NCBI RefSeq assembly: GCF_014050525.1
Contig: NZ_JACGAG010000001.1
Span: 196,501-260,500, forward strand
Length of the DNA stretch: 64,000 bases
Reading direction: 5' to 3'
Source of the DNA: Clostridium sp. cel8
GTDB lineage: Bacteria > Bacillota > Clostridia > Clostridiales > Clostridiaceae
The notes under the pieces were generated by a model. That model had not been told where the DNA came from. It was given only the letters and a program-made list of their open reading frames with translations, and searched no databases. Made by a program: the position numbers and the translations under genes. Positions within the stretch are counted from its first letter, which is position 1. Every line of letters starts with the position of its first letter. This document shows positions 8,850-19,316 of the stretch, one piece after another.

Positions 8850-9962
8850 CTAAATTATTCTTTTCAATTTTTTATTTTCATGTTTTGGCAATTTATTATC
8901 ATCATAAAATCCAAGTTCAATTACTTTTTCAAACCATGTAGCACAAGTTTTTTTAAGTTTGATTGCAGATTCTACACACTCTCTCATAAGGTTTACTATC
9001 GAAGTATTCATTGTTAATCCACATCCATCAATAGCTGGAATTAAATCACCATACATATCTATCATTCCGCTTCTAGATGCAGTTATCATTGCATCCTTTT
9101 CCATTTCTTTTGTGTGCATTATATTTAAATCTTTCTTTAAATATGCCATTGCAGCTATAAGGCCATAACATCCCCAATCTGATACAGTTGCAGTTATTAT
9201 GTTATCAGCTTTTACACTTGCTATTATTCCTCCATTACATCCACATCTACAGCTTCCTTGTGCTGCATATGGTACATATTTTTTAAGATGATCTTTTATA
9301 GTTCCCATGCCAAGTTCATTTCCAAGATCCCCTATTGCTATGTTAAGTACTCCCTTTTCCTTTAACTTAGTAAATAAAATATCAGCCTTTGCCTCTATTT
9401 CAGTTACATCTAGTCCAGTAGCATTATGATAAACTCCTTTAGAGTTTGCTCCAGGACACTCTATGCTTATAACTGCACTAGGCAATCCTTTAGCAATAAT
9501 CTCATCTGCTTGTTTACTGGCTTCTTTTTTATCCTTTGTAAAAGGTATAGCTGCTATTGACAATGGATATTCTTTCAACTCATCTATATTATCATAATAG
9601 TGAAGTCCAACTGAATAAGCTAAATTTTCAACTGCCTTTATATTATCTTTAGGGCATACTATTACAGGTTTTACATTGAATCCTTTTACTAAAGCTCTTG
9701 CCAAAAGCATTGTACTAACAATTCCATCCATTTCAGCTTTTTTAAATGGAAGCAAAACAAATCCTGTCATTATATAAACTAAATCCCCTTCTTTTAATGT
9801 TCTAACTAGTTTTTTTGCACTATTCATTGTCAAAGGTTCTTTAGTATATTCTCTTGCTGCACTATATAAAATTCTACATACCCCATATCCTCTTGGGTCT
9901 AAATTCATTAGATTGTCCAAATTTTCTCCTATATTTAATACAGTCAATTCTTCTTGATTCAT
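8850..9962 (-). CDS. DUF4392 protein, D-glutamate cyclase C-terminal module
   Basis: 370 residues matching the domain that forms the C-terminal half of DGLUCY. Visible landmarks are a glycine-rich early segment (YIMTGFVLLPFKKAEMDGI), SIECPGANSKGVYHNATGLDV, IAIGDLGNELGMG and the cysteine run SCRCGCNGG. The split gene pair DUF1445/DUF4392 placed side by side mirrors the fused animal enzyme, which argues that the two proteins act as one D-glutamate cyclase. The ribosome site AGGGGG is 7 bases before the ATG and the gap to the upstream aminotransferase gene is 11 bases. Confidence 0.82.
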   Translation of the reverse strand: MNQEELTVLNIGENLDNLMNLDPRGYGVCRILYSAAREYTKEPLTMNSAKKLVRTLKEGDLVYIMTGFVLLPFKKAEMDGIVSTMLLARALVKGFNVKPVIVCPKDNIKAVENLAYSVGLHYYDNIDELKEYPLSIAAIPFTKDKKEASKQADEIIAKGLPSAVISIECPGANSKGVYHNATGLDVTEIEAKADILFTKLKEKGVLNIAIGDLGNELGMGTIKDHLKKYVPYAAQGSCRCGCNGGIIASVKADNIITATVSDWGCYGLIAAMAYLKKDLNIMHTKEMEKDAMITASRSGMIDMYGDLIPAIDGCGLTMNTSIVNLMRECVESAIKLKKTCATWFEKVIELGFYDDNKLPKHENKKLKRII

Positions 9963-9973
9963 AAGACAGCCCC

Positions 9974-10822
9974 CTATTCTGCTTTTGTTTCTTCCAAAAA
10001 TTCTTCAAGTAGCGCATCTTGTAATTTTTTAACTATTTCTGGAGCCTTTCCCCCTACAGGCTTACCATCAATCTCACTGGCAGCCATACAAAATTGACCA
10101 GAACTTGTAACTATAACCTCATCTGCATCCATAAGTTCATCTAGTGTAAAAGCAGTTTCATCTACAGGTATATTAAACCTCTTACACATTTTTATAATAT
10201 GTGCCCTTGCTATACCTGGAAGAATCAAGTTGTCAGCAGGTGCTGTTTTAAATATACCATCTTTTATAATAGATACGTTACTGTGTGCACATTCAGTTAC
10301 TCTGTTACCTCTATGAAATACAGCTTCTTCACATCCTGCTTCATTAGCTTTTTGTGCAGCCATTACACTTGGAAGTAAATTTAAAGTTTTTATATTGCAG
10401 TGTAAAAATCTAGTATCTTCTACAGTTATAAGTTTCAATTTCTGTGACATATCTTTTATCTTCATTGGTTTTAGCATAATCCATATATTAGCCTTAACAT
10501 TATTATCAGGGAAAATGTGATTTCTCATTCCTGTTCCTCTTGTAACTTGCCAATATACAAACTGTTCTCCATCATCAACTTTTTTTACCATATCTTTTAA
10601 TAATTCCTTTAACTCTGATTTTGTATATGGAATTTTAATTTTCAACAAACCTGCACTATTAAAAAAACGATCAATATGCTCATCTAATGCAAATATAACA
10701 TGATTTCTGCTGTAAGTTGCATCATAAACTCCATCACCAAAGTAACATACACGGTCATTCATAGGTATCTGCATATTTTCAATTAAATCATATTTACCAT
10801 TATAATATCCTAAATTTTTCAT
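9974..10822 (-). CDS. dat: D-amino acid aminotransferase (class IV, PLP)
   Basis: Reversibly transfers the amino group between D-alanine and 2-oxoglutarate, giving D-glutamate and pyruvate. The PLP lysine is K145 in HCNIKTLNLLPSV, the same position as in the characterised Bacillus enzyme. The substrate-carboxylate trap (Tyr33, and Arg100/His102 in RGTGMRNHIFP) matches D-amino acid rather than branched-chain enzymes, and RVTECAHSN is the usual PLP phosphate region. 282 residues is normal. It is the first gene of the operon that continues into the D-glutamate cyclase halves and pxpABC, which suggests it feeds or drains D-glutamate. Confidence 0.88.
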   Translation of the reverse strand: MKNLGYYNGKYDLIENMQIPMNDRVCYFGDGVYDATYSRNHVIFALDEHIDRFFNSAGLLKIKIPYTKSELKELLKDMVKKVDDGEQFVYWQVTRGTGMRNHIFPDNNVKANIWIMLKPMKIKDMSQKLKLITVEDTRFLHCNIKTLNLLPSVMAAQKANEAGCEEAVFHRGNRVTECAHSNVSIIKDGIFKTAPADNLILPGIARAHIIKMCKRFNIPVDETAFTLDELMDADEVIVTSSGQFCMAASEIDGKPVGGKAPEIVKKLQDALLEEFLEETKAE

Positions 10823-10921
10823 TTATGTTCCCTCCTATTTATTAACGAATTAATAAATTTATATATTTATTTTTAGTATTTTAGTTAAATGTATAGATAT
10901 TTTTTAGCACTTTATTATAAT

Positions 10922-10949
10922 TACATAGTATATTATACATAGTATATTA
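10922..10949. repeat. Perfect tandem repeat of a 14-bp unit upstream of the aminotransferase operon
   Basis: The unit TACATAGTATATTA occurs twice with no spacer. It lies about 100-130 bases before the dat start and overlaps the predicted -10 box. AT-rich repeated sites one and a half turns apart are plausible binding sites for the Lrp-type regulator encoded just upstream, but that is inference. Confidence 0.6.
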
Positions 10950-10967
10950 CTAAATACTTTTTTGCAA
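10939..10967 (-). promoter_or_regulatory. Possible sigma-A promoter of the dat-cyclase-pxp operon
   Basis: On the minus strand TTGCAA and TACTAT are 17 bases apart; the -10 lies inside a copy of the 14-bp repeat. The match is moderate and other AT-rich boxes occur nearby. Confidence 0.4.
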
Positions 10968-11107
10968 TATTTTTTATTAACTTATGTACATTTTATTCTT
11001 TATTCTGGTATAAGCAAAATTTTTTCGCTTTTTTTTATATATATTGTAATTTTTAGTTTGATAAAATATTGACATTTTATTTAGTAATTAAATTCTATTT
11101 TAGATAA

Positions 11108-11539
11108 TTAATTATCATATTTAATATTATTTAAAATGCAATAAGTTTTTGTTTTAGATACTCCTTTAATATTTTTAATTTTATAATGAATTTCCTCAAG
11201 CTCTTTAGGTGACTTGCAAATTATCTTTAAAATAAAATCAAAATCACCTGTTACATAATAACAAAAACTTATATTGTTATTATTTTTAACAGCATTACTA
11301 AATGACTCATAAAATTTTGGATGATCTAAGCTAACTTCCATTAAAGCACTTGTAGTATTTCCAATTTTATTTTCATCCAATACTATAGTATAATTTTTTA
11401 TTATACCATTTGCTTCCATTTTTCTGATTCGTTCAAGAACAGCTGAAACTGACATATGAATTTGCCTACTTATTTCTGAAGCCTTAATTCTAGCATTTAA
11501 CTTTAAATACTTCAATATTTTATAATCTATATAATCCAT
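11108..11539 (-). CDS. Lrp/AsnC family transcriptional regulator
   Basis: 143 residues. An N-terminal winged helix-turn-helix (ASEISRQIHMSVSAVLERIRKMEANGIIKNY) is followed by the RAM/ACT-like effector domain (GDFDFILKIICKSPKELEEI). Such regulators sense amino acids and form octamers on repeated AT-rich sites. It lies between the dat-cyclase-pxp operon (285 bases downstream, same strand) and the divergent alanine symporter gene, so it is the obvious candidate regulator of both. The effector is unknown; alanine or glutamate are reasonable guesses. Confidence 0.9.
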   Translation of the reverse strand: MDYIDYKILKYLKLNARIKASEISRQIHMSVSAVLERIRKMEANGIIKNYTIVLDENKIGNTTSALMEVSLDHPKFYESFSNAVKNNNNISFCYYVTGDFDFILKIICKSPKELEEIHYKIKNIKGVSKTKTYCILNNIKYDN

Positions 11540-11716
11540 GATATCACTCCAAATATTATCTTATTTTTATATACTGTCTTTTTTCCAATTTTATCTATGG
11601 AAACAACTATCTTCTTGCATTTATTTTATCATATATATCTAAAAAAAATCACTTTACTTTCACTAAGGATATTTAATAATCAAATAATCTATTACAAATT
11701 TATTTCCTGTGGATTA

Positions 11717-11745
11717 TTGAAAAGTTGTAATTTATTTGGTACAAT
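11717..11745 (+). promoter_or_regulatory. Sigma-A promoter of the alanine symporter gene
   Basis: TTGAAA and TACAAT are separated by 17 bases, with the ATG about 75 bases after the -10. The region 11540-11819 is otherwise AT-rich spacer shared with the divergent Lrp-type gene. Confidence 0.6.
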
Positions 11746-11819
11746 ATTATCAATATATTTAATTTATCCCTATATTTTTTATCATTTTAATATTAATTTT
11801 ATAGAAAGAGGTGCTCTTT

Positions 11820-13178
11820 ATGGAAGGTTTAATTAATGTTCTGAACAGTATTGACAGCATAATGTGGGGATTACCGATGATCGTTATACTTTTTGGAACA
11901 CATATTTTCTTTACTTTTAAAACAGGAATTATTCAAAGAAAAATTTTTACAGGAATTAAGCTGTCAGTTACAAAAAATCCAGACAGTAATGGAGATGTAT
12001 CACAATTTGCAGCTCTTACAACTGCACTTGCAGCTACAATAGGTACTGGTAATATAATTGGTGTTTCAACAGCAATTACTCTTGGAGGTCCTGGCGCAGT
12101 TCTATGGATGTGGTTAACAGGAGTATTAGGTATAGCAACAAAATATGCCGAAGCTCTTATATCTGTAAAGTACAGGGTTAGAACAAAAAATGGAACTATG
12201 CTTGGAGGAGCTATGTATGCCCTTGAAAGAGGACTTAATATGAAATGGCTTGGAGTAATTTTCGCTATCTTTACTGCACTTGCAGGTTTTGGAATAGGAT
12301 GCTCTACTCAAACAAATGCTATCGCTTCAACTTTAAATGATAGCTTTGGAGTACCTACTTGGATTACTGGAATAGTAGTTTGTGCATTTATCGGAATAGT
12401 CATTATAGGTGGAATAAAATCAATTGCTAGAGTATGCGAAAAATTAGTACCATTTATGGCTGTATTCTATATAATAGGTTGTGCAATTATTTTAATAATG
12501 AATGCAGATGTTCTTGGACAATCAATTGTACTTATAGTTAAATCAGCCTTTACACCTCATGCAGCTGGTGGTGGTTTTATAGGTTCTACTGTTGCAGTCG
12601 CTTGCAGATTTGGAGCAGCAAGAGGTCTTTTTTCAAATGAAGCAGGTCTTGGATCAGCTCCTATTGTAGCTGCAGCTGCAAAAACTAGAAATCCTGTAAG
12701 ACAAGCTCTTGTATCAATGACAGGTCCTTTCTGGGATACAGTTGTAATATGTCTTATAACTGGTCTTGTAATTACAAGTAGTGTAATTAAGAATCCTGCA
12801 ATTGGCACAGACAGTTCTTCACTTCTTACAAGTGCAGCTTGGAATCAAATTCCAGTTGTTGGATCATCAATAATAGCAATCGCACTGTCTGTATTTGCAC
12901 TTTCTACAGCACTTGGTTGGTCTTACTATGGAGAAAGAGCTGCAGAATATCTATTTGGTAAAAAAATTATTAAGCCTTACAGAGTTCTTTGGGTAATAGT
13001 TGCGTTATTAGGATCTATTATAAGCCTAAATGTAGTATGGACAATTGCAGATATATTGAATGCAATGATGGCAATTCCAAATATTATAGCAATGTTCCTT
13101 CTCAGCGGAGTTATTGCATCTGAAACTAAAAAATATGTAAATAATCCTGATTTACCTTCAGAAGAAAAAATCTCCTAA
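11820..13178 (+). CDS. Sodium:alanine/glycine symporter (AGCS family)
   Basis: Membrane carrier of 452 residues that imports alanine or glycine with sodium. Family landmarks include the AALTTALAATIGTGNIIGVSTAI block, GPGAVLWMWLTGVLG, and the segment RFGAARGLFSNEAGLGSAPI, plus about ten hydrophobic helices. The frame opens at a GTG (11811), but that GTG belongs to the ribosome site AAGAGGTG, so the ATG at 11820 is preferred. A characterised archaeal AgcS binds both L- and D-alanine, which fits the neighbouring D-amino acid genes. Confidence 0.92.
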   Translation: MEGLINVLNSIDSIMWGLPMIVILFGTHIFFTFKTGIIQRKIFTGIKLSVTKNPDSNGDVSQFAALTTALAATIGTGNIIGVSTAITLGGPGAVLWMWLTGVLGIATKYAEALISVKYRVRTKNGTMLGGAMYALERGLNMKWLGVIFAIFTALAGFGIGCSTQTNAIASTLNDSFGVPTWITGIVVCAFIGIVIIGGIKSIARVCEKLVPFMAVFYIIGCAIILIMNADVLGQSIVLIVKSAFTPHAAGGGFIGSTVAVACRFGAARGLFSNEAGLGSAPIVAAAAKTRNPVRQALVSMTGPFWDTVVICLITGLVITSSVIKNPAIGTDSSSLLTSAAWNQIPVVGSSIIAIALSVFALSTALGWSYYGERAAEYLFGKKIIKPYRVLWVIVALLGSIISLNVVWTIADILNAMMAIPNIIAMFLLSGVIASETKKYVNNPDLPSEEKIS

Positions 13179-13216
13179 TAATATACATTGTATTAAAAAC
13201 ATAACTGCACTAATTT

Positions 13217-13256
13217 TTACAAAAAGAGATATGATATTTTTCATATCTCTTTTTAT
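13217..13256. terminator. Bidirectional terminator between the symporter gene and comEA
   Basis: A 10-bp stem (AGAGATATGA / TCATATCTCT) with a short T-rich loop is flanked by AAAA and TTTT, so it serves both convergent genes. Confidence 0.85.
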
Positions 13257-13272
13257 ATCATATATAAGCAAA

Positions 13273-13938
13273 CTATCTCACATCTATTTTGCTTTTCATC
13301 TTTTCAAATGTCTTATCTCCTATTCTGTCTACATTTTTTATATCTTCTACTGATGAAAAACCTCCATTTTCTTCTCTATAATCTATTATCTTCTGTGCTG
13401 TCACATCTCCTACTCCTGGTATGCTCTTTAATTCTTCTTTTGAAGCAGTATTTATATTTACCGTACCATCTTCATTTACTCCAGATTCAGAATAAGCAGC
13501 TGTTTTCTGAGATTGATCCACATTTTGTATTTTATCTACATATATATAATCTTCATCCTTTAATTTTTTAGCAAGGTTTATTTTATAAGTATCTGCATCA
13601 TCTTTAAATCCTCCTGAAACTTTTATCAGATCTTCTATTCTACTGTCATTCTTCAATTTATATACTCCAGGCTTTTCAACCTCGCCATTTATATATACAC
13701 TTATACTTTCAGAATTGCTTTTAAGTCCTCCTTGAGCATCTTTATTCTCACTATCTTCATATTTTTCATTAAAAATATCACTACTATTAGATATATTAAT
13801 AGGCCTTGAATTAATGTACCCTATTATAAGAAATATTGTAAATAAAATAATAATAACTAAAGAACCTATAATCTTCTTTTTATACTTTGAATTTTTGTTT
13901 TTTTCAATCCATACATAAACTTTATCTATTATACTCAT
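13273..13938 (-). CDS. comEA: ComEA-like DNA-binding membrane protein (SLBB plus helix-hairpin-helix)
   Basis: 221 residues. A short charged N-terminus and one membrane helix (about residues 24-43) are followed by a polar linker, an SLBB domain (VYINGEVEKPGVYKL to KLKDEDYIYV) and two C-terminal helix-hairpin-helix motifs (NINTASKEELKSIPGVGDVTAQKI and the following IKNVDRIGDKTFEKM). In competent bacteria ComEA binds incoming double-stranded DNA at the outer face of the membrane. No comEB/comEC genes are adjacent, so a role in uptake is assumed from the family. Confidence 0.88.
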   Translation of the reverse strand: MSIIDKVYVWIEKNKNSKYKKKIIGSLVIIILFTIFLIIGYINSRPINISNSSDIFNEKYEDSENKDAQGGLKSNSESISVYINGEVEKPGVYKLKNDSRIEDLIKVSGGFKDDADTYKINLAKKLKDEDYIYVDKIQNVDQSQKTAAYSESGVNEDGTVNINTASKEELKSIPGVGDVTAQKIIDYREENGGFSSVEDIKNVDRIGDKTFEKMKSKIDVR

Positions 13939-14105
13939 AAAGTTTCCCTCCAGATAAAAAATATGCTAAATTTGCAATTTACATTATTTTGAATTAAAAT
14001 ATATATTTGTATCCATTATTTATATTATTGACAATATACAAAAATTATATCGCGAATAATATACTTTTTTGATATAATGTTATAAGTATTGTAAAGGAGG
14101 AAATT

Positions 14106-15332
14106 ATGAAAAAAATATTTACATATATCATACTGACTTTATTTATAGGAGTGATTATAAATCCAATTGAAGTTCATGCAGAAAATACTCCACCTTCAGT
14201 ATCAGCTGACAGTGCTATACTATTAGATGCAAATACAGGTGAAATTCTATTTTCTAAAAATCCTGATTCTGCTTATCCTCCAGCATCAACTACTAAAATA
14301 ATGACTGCACTTTTGGTATTTGAAAATGCCAATTTAAATAATTATGTTACCGTTGGTGAAAATCCTCCCAAAGTAGACGGAACTAGACTTGGTTTAATAG
14401 AAGGTGAAAAGATAAAAGTAATAGATTTGCTATATGCAATGCTCCTGGCCTCAGACAATGACTGTGCAGAAGCTCTTGCTGAATATATAGGCGGTTCTAT
14501 TGATAATTTTGCAAATATGATGAATAAACGTGCAAAGGAACTTGGGGCTACTCACACCAATTTTGTAAATCCAAGTGGTCTTTTTGATAATAATCACAAG
14601 ACATCCGCTAATGATCTTGCACTTATAATGAAGAAACTATCCGAGAATCCGGAATATTCTAAGATAGCTACTACGCTATATTATAAAATATCACCAACAA
14701 ATAAATCAAAAGAAACTCGAACTGTATGGAATGAAAACAGACTAGTACAAAAAAACTCCACCTATTACTATAAAGACGCCATTGGTGGAAAAACAGGCTA
14801 CACTATCCAATCATTTCACTCATATGTAGCAACTGCAACTCGAGATGGTCACAAATTAATAGTAGCTCTAGTTCACGATAAGAAGAAGACATTTTTTCCT
14901 GACTCAATAGCACTATTTAATTATGGTTTCAACAATTTTAAATTAGAAAAACTGTATTCAAAAGGAGATATTGTAACTACATATACAAAAGACAATTTAT
15001 CTATTCCACTAATAGCTGCATCTGACTTCTATTACACAAAAAAAGTAGACAGTAATTCAATACCTACACTATCTCTAAAGAAAACAAATTTAAGCTTGAA
15101 ATCATTTAAAAAAGGTGATACTGTAGAACAGGCCACTATACTAGTAGATGGTAAATCTCTTGGAAAACTTGAACTTATAAGTGGAACAGATTACAGTCCG
15201 AGGACTCTATTTACCACTCGTTTAGTTGAAATGCTACATATAGATCCACAATACACTCCTATGCTATTCTGTTTATTCATACTAGTAGCAACAGCTGCAG
15301 TATTTGTTATAAAAAAACGAGTTTCAGCATAA
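14106..15332 (+). CDS. dacF: D-alanyl-D-alanine carboxypeptidase (DacF/PBP5 type)
   Basis: Trims the terminal D-alanine of peptidoglycan stem peptides outside the membrane. A signal peptide is cleaved after about residue 25 (VHA). The serine-protease-like penicillin-binding motifs are complete: S61-T-T-K64, S116-D-N118 and K229-T-G231. A PBP5 C-terminal domain follows, and the protein ends with a hydrophobic helix (about residues 381-401) and a basic tail instead of the usual amphipathic anchor. The ribosome site AAAGGAGG is 5 bases before the ATG. The symbol dacF is the closest clostridial usage; dacA or dacB would be equally defensible. Confidence 0.88.
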   Translation: MKKIFTYIILTLFIGVIINPIEVHAENTPPSVSADSAILLDANTGEILFSKNPDSAYPPASTTKIMTALLVFENANLNNYVTVGENPPKVDGTRLGLIEGEKIKVIDLLYAMLLASDNDCAEALAEYIGGSIDNFANMMNKRAKELGATHTNFVNPSGLFDNNHKTSANDLALIMKKLSENPEYSKIATTLYYKISPTNKSKETRTVWNENRLVQKNSTYYYKDAIGGKTGYTIQSFHSYVATATRDGHKLIVALVHDKKKTFFPDSIALFNYGFNNFKLEKLYSKGDIVTTYTKDNLSIPLIAASDFYYTKKVDSNSIPTLSLKKTNLSLKSFKKGDTVEQATILVDGKSLGKLELISGTDYSPRTLFTTRLVEMLHIDPQYTPMLFCLFILVATAAVFVIKKRVSA

Positions 15333-15350
15333 ATAATAGTATCTAAACAT

Positions 15351-15397
15351 AAAAAATAAGTTGAAATCTATGTTATAGTTTTCAACTTATTTTTTTT
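15351..15397. terminator. Bidirectional terminator that overlaps the 3' end of the rluD-type gene
   Basis: A 12-bp stem (AATAAGTTGAAA / TTTCAACTTATT) sits between A-rich and T-rich tracts. The stop codon of the minus-strand pseudouridine synthase gene lies within the right arm. Confidence 0.85.
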
Positions 15398-16284
15398 ATC
15401 AATTTTTTTATATCCTCTGGCAAATCTGTTTCAAGTTCAATTATCTTTCCCATTCGTGGATGAGGAAATTTTATTTTATATGCATGAAGTGCCTGTCTTT
15501 TTATATATTCGCTATCATCATATTCACAATACAATGCATCTCCAAATATTGGGTGACCTATACTACTTAGATGTACTCTAATTTGGTGAGTTCTTCCCGT
15601 TTCAAGTGTCAATTTAACAATATCACCCATTTTCATACTATCAATTACATTGTATCTTGTTATACTCTTCTTTCCTCTTTCATCAATAATTCTCTTTATA
15701 CCTATTCCCTCAGGTTTATATATAGGTAAATTTATAGTTCCTTGTTCATCTTTCATATTATTATGTACTACTGCAATATAGCTCTTCTCAAAACTTTTAG
15801 ATTTCATATCTCTTGCAAGTGCCATATGTGCATATTGATTCTTAGCAACTATAACAAGTCCTGAAGTATCCATATCAAGTCTACTTACAAGTCTTACTAT
15901 ACAATCCTCACCATTTTCTCTAAAATGATATAATAATCCATTTGCCAATGTTCTACTCTGATAACTCTTGGTGGGATGAACTACCATTTGAGGTTGTTTA
16001 TTTACAACAATTACATCTTCATCTTCATATACTATATCCAAATCCATTTTCTCAGGATTTATATTCTGAGTTTCCTTCTTAAATGGATCTAGTGATACTC
16101 TGTCATTTAATTTTAATATATAGTTCAATTTAGCTCGTCTTCCATTTACCTCAATTCTTCCATCTAAAGCTGCACCTTTTATCAGCCTTCCTGATAAATT
16201 CTTATGTTTTCTAAGATATTCTCTAAGCTTTAATCCTACTTCTTCTTTCTCTACATCAAAAAATAATTTTCTGTCTTCTTTCAT
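15382..16284 (-). CDS. RluA/RluD family pseudouridine synthase
   Basis: Makes pseudouridine in ribosomal RNA. 300 residues: an N-terminal S4 RNA-binding domain (GLKLREYLRKHKNLSGRLIKGA region) and the synthase domain with the catalytic-aspartate motif RLVSRLDMDTSGLVIVAKN and the later ETGRTHQIRVHLSSIGHPI block. Which of the RluA, RluC or RluD sites it modifies cannot be told from the sequence. It follows ridA but is separated from it by a terminator hairpin. Confidence 0.9.
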   Translation of the reverse strand: MKEDRKLFFDVEKEEVGLKLREYLRKHKNLSGRLIKGAALDGRIEVNGRRAKLNYILKLNDRVSLDPFKKETQNINPEKMDLDIVYEDEDVIVVNKQPQMVVHPTKSYQSRTLANGLLYHFRENGEDCIVRLVSRLDMDTSGLVIVAKNQYAHMALARDMKSKSFEKSYIAVVHNNMKDEQGTINLPIYKPEGIGIKRIIDERGKKSITRYNVIDSMKMGDIVKLTLETGRTHQIRVHLSSIGHPIFGDALYCEYDDSEYIKRQALHAYKIKFPHPRMGKIIELETDLPEDIKKLIKKIS

Positions 16285-16303
16285 AAGTCTATCCCTTCTT
16301 TAA

Positions 16304-16332
16304 AAAAATACAGGAGAGCTATAAACTCTCCT
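16304..16332 (-). terminator. Terminator between ridA and the pseudouridine synthase gene
   Basis: The 7-bp stem AGGAGAG / CTCTCCT with a 7-base loop is followed on the minus strand by TATTTTTTT. Confidence 0.75.
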
Positions 16333-16338
16333 TAAAAA

Positions 16339-16719
16339 TTACTTATCTAATGTTGCTATTACCTCTATTTCTACAAGTGCATCTTTTGGAAGTTTTACTT
16401 CTACACATGATCTTGCAGGCATATCAGATTTAAAGTATTTTGCATAAACTTCATTTACCGCTGCAAAGTCATCCATATTTTTAACAAACACTGTAGTTTT
16501 AACAACATCTGCAAAAGAGCTACCCGCCTCTTCTAAAATTGCCCCTACATTTTTTAAAGATCTTTCAGTTGCTTCTTTAACATTGCCAGAAACTAATTCT
16601 CCTGTATCTGGATCTAGTGGAATTTGTCCAGATACAAATAATAAATTTCCAGCCTTTACAGCTTGAGAATATGGTCCTACAGCAGATGGTGCTTTTTTAG
16701 TACTTACTATACTCTTCAT
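16339..16719 (-). CDS. ridA: RidA family enamine/imine deaminase
   Basis: Hydrolyses reactive 2-aminoacrylate and related enamines released by PLP enzymes such as threonine dehydratase. 126 residues, the standard size, with [28 protein letters not shown] near the N-terminus, the conserved arginine in the C-terminal block ([22 protein letters not shown]), and the glutamate expected for the active site. The ribosome site is an AGAGGGGG run before the ATG. It lies downstream of yqeK with a 27-base gap. Confidence 0.94.
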   Translation of the reverse strand: MKSIVSTKKAPSAVGPYSQAVKAGNLLFVSGQIPLDPDTGELVSGNVKEATERSLKNVGAILEEAGSSFADVVKTTVFVKNMDDFAAVNEVYAKYFKSDMPARSCVEVKLPKDALVEIEVIATLDK

Positions 16720-16746
16720 AAAAAGTCCCCCTCTTTATTTTTTTAT

Positions 16747-17325
16747 TTATATTTTATATTGAGAAATTAAATAATTTCTTCCTTTTATAGTATTTACATG
16801 TAGTAACTGTCCCTTATTAATTACATGTTTTATTGTATTATTAAAACAATCAAGAAGAGTTTTATCTAAATTAATTAATGCATCATTTCTTATATCATTT
16901 ACTCCTGGAAAATTTCTTCCAGGCTCAATATAATCTGCAATATATATTATCTTTTCCATTAACGTCATATCTTCTTTCCCTGTAGTATGATATGCTACAG
17001 CACTGAGTATATCTTTATCTGATATACCCATCTTATCTCTTGCTATTACAGCTCCTACTGGACCATGGAGAAGATTAGGGGTTTCCTCAAAAACTTCATC
17101 TATAGTAATATTATTTTTATTTGCAATACTTATTAATTCCTCATCTGACATACATTTTGCACAGTCATGTACAAGTCCTGCAATTTTAGTATTATATACA
17201 TTTACATTATATAATTTCGCCAATTTTTCCGCAGTATCTCTAACTCCCAAACTGTGTTTAAATCTATTTATTTTCAAATTTTCTTTTAAATATTCAATTA
17301 TTTGTTTCTCATCCCACATTTTCAT
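16747..17325 (-). CDS. yqeK: HD-domain hydrolase YqeK (symmetrical Ap4A hydrolase)
   Basis: Family members cleave diadenosine tetraphosphate to two ADP. The HD metal-binding residues are visible (FKHSLGVRDTAEKLA, then GLVHDCAKCMSDEEL), and VAYHTTGKEDMTLMEKIIYIADYIEPGR is a family signature. The open frame begins at a GTG that is part of the ribosome site TTGGAGTG; the ATG at 17325, 5 bases after GGAG, is chosen, and the ATG at 17319 is a second option. It lies directly after nadD, as in many Firmicutes. Confidence 0.92.
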   Translation of the reverse strand: MKMWDEKQIIEYLKENLKINRFKHSLGVRDTAEKLAKLYNVNVYNTKIAGLVHDCAKCMSDEELISIANKNNITIDEVFEETPNLLHGPVGAVIARDKMGISDKDILSAVAYHTTGKEDMTLMEKIIYIADYIEPGRNFPGVNDIRNDALINLDKTLLDCFNNTIKHVINKGQLLHVNTIKGRNYLISQYKI

Positions 17326-17354
17326 TATCACTCCAAAGCAATCAATTATATATT

Positions 17355-17957
17355 TTATCTATAAAGATTATATTTTTTTATTATATCATAAACACTTTCA
17401 GGCAAAAGATAACTAACATTTCTACCAATTCTAATATTTTCTCTAATACTTGTAGAAGAAATGTCAAGAAGTGGAGCATCTAAAAATATAATATCTGCTG
17501 AGTACTTATTCTCTATATATATTTTCTGATTTTCTATACTTTCTTTGCTAAATCCAGGTCTATTAAACACTATAAATTTACAAAGTTTAAATATACCACT
17601 TGGATTATTCCACTCTTCTACATCCATCAAGCAGTCTACTCCGGTTAAAAAATACCATTCTACATTTTTATCTACTTTATTAAAATGAGCTAAAGTTTTA
17701 TAAGTATAACTCACACTGTTATCTTTCATTTCATAACAACTTACTTTAAATTTATCTTCTTTTTCAACGGCTTTTTTTACCATATTATATCTCAAAGATG
17801 CATCTGTTACTTCATTTTCCATCTTATGAGGTGGATTACCTGAAGGCATGAATATAACTTCATCTAAATTAAGCTTATATAGTGCTTCATAAGCTATGTG
17901 TATGTGCCCATTATGCAATGGATCAAATGTGCCGCCAAAAATAGCTTTTTTAATCAT
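17355..17957 (-). CDS. nadD: Nicotinate-nucleotide adenylyltransferase NadD
   Basis: Joins ATP and nicotinate mononucleotide to make deamido-NAD. The nucleotidyltransferase motif [11 protein letters not shown] is at residues 8-18 and the second motif ISSTSIREN is near the C-terminus. 200 residues is normal. The ribosome site GGAGAG is 9 bases before the ATG. It sits in the order obg-nadD-yqeK. Confidence 0.96.
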   Translation of the reverse strand: MIKKAIFGGTFDPLHNGHIHIAYEALYKLNLDEVIFMPSGNPPHKMENEVTDASLRYNMVKKAVEKEDKFKVSCYEMKDNSVSYTYKTLAHFNKVDKNVEWYFLTGVDCLMDVEEWNNPSGIFKLCKFIVFNRPGFSKESIENQKIYIENKYSADIIFLDAPLLDISSTSIRENIRIGRNVSYLLPESVYDIIKKYNLYR

Positions 17958-17978
17958 TTTGTTATCTCTCCAAATAAA

Positions 17979-19310
<1,332 letters not shown>

Positions 19311-19316
19311 TACATA

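Noticed and set aside
10985-11050. Terminator-like AGCAAAA...TTTCGCT followed by T8 in the Lrp-dat spacer
   Set aside because: The T-run is on the plus strand, where no gene is being read; the stem is AT-rich and imperfect.
11597-11836. 79-codon frame between the Lrp-type gene and the alanine symporter
   Set aside because: It runs across the symporter's promoter and start, has no ribosome site, and its composition is that of AT-rich spacer.
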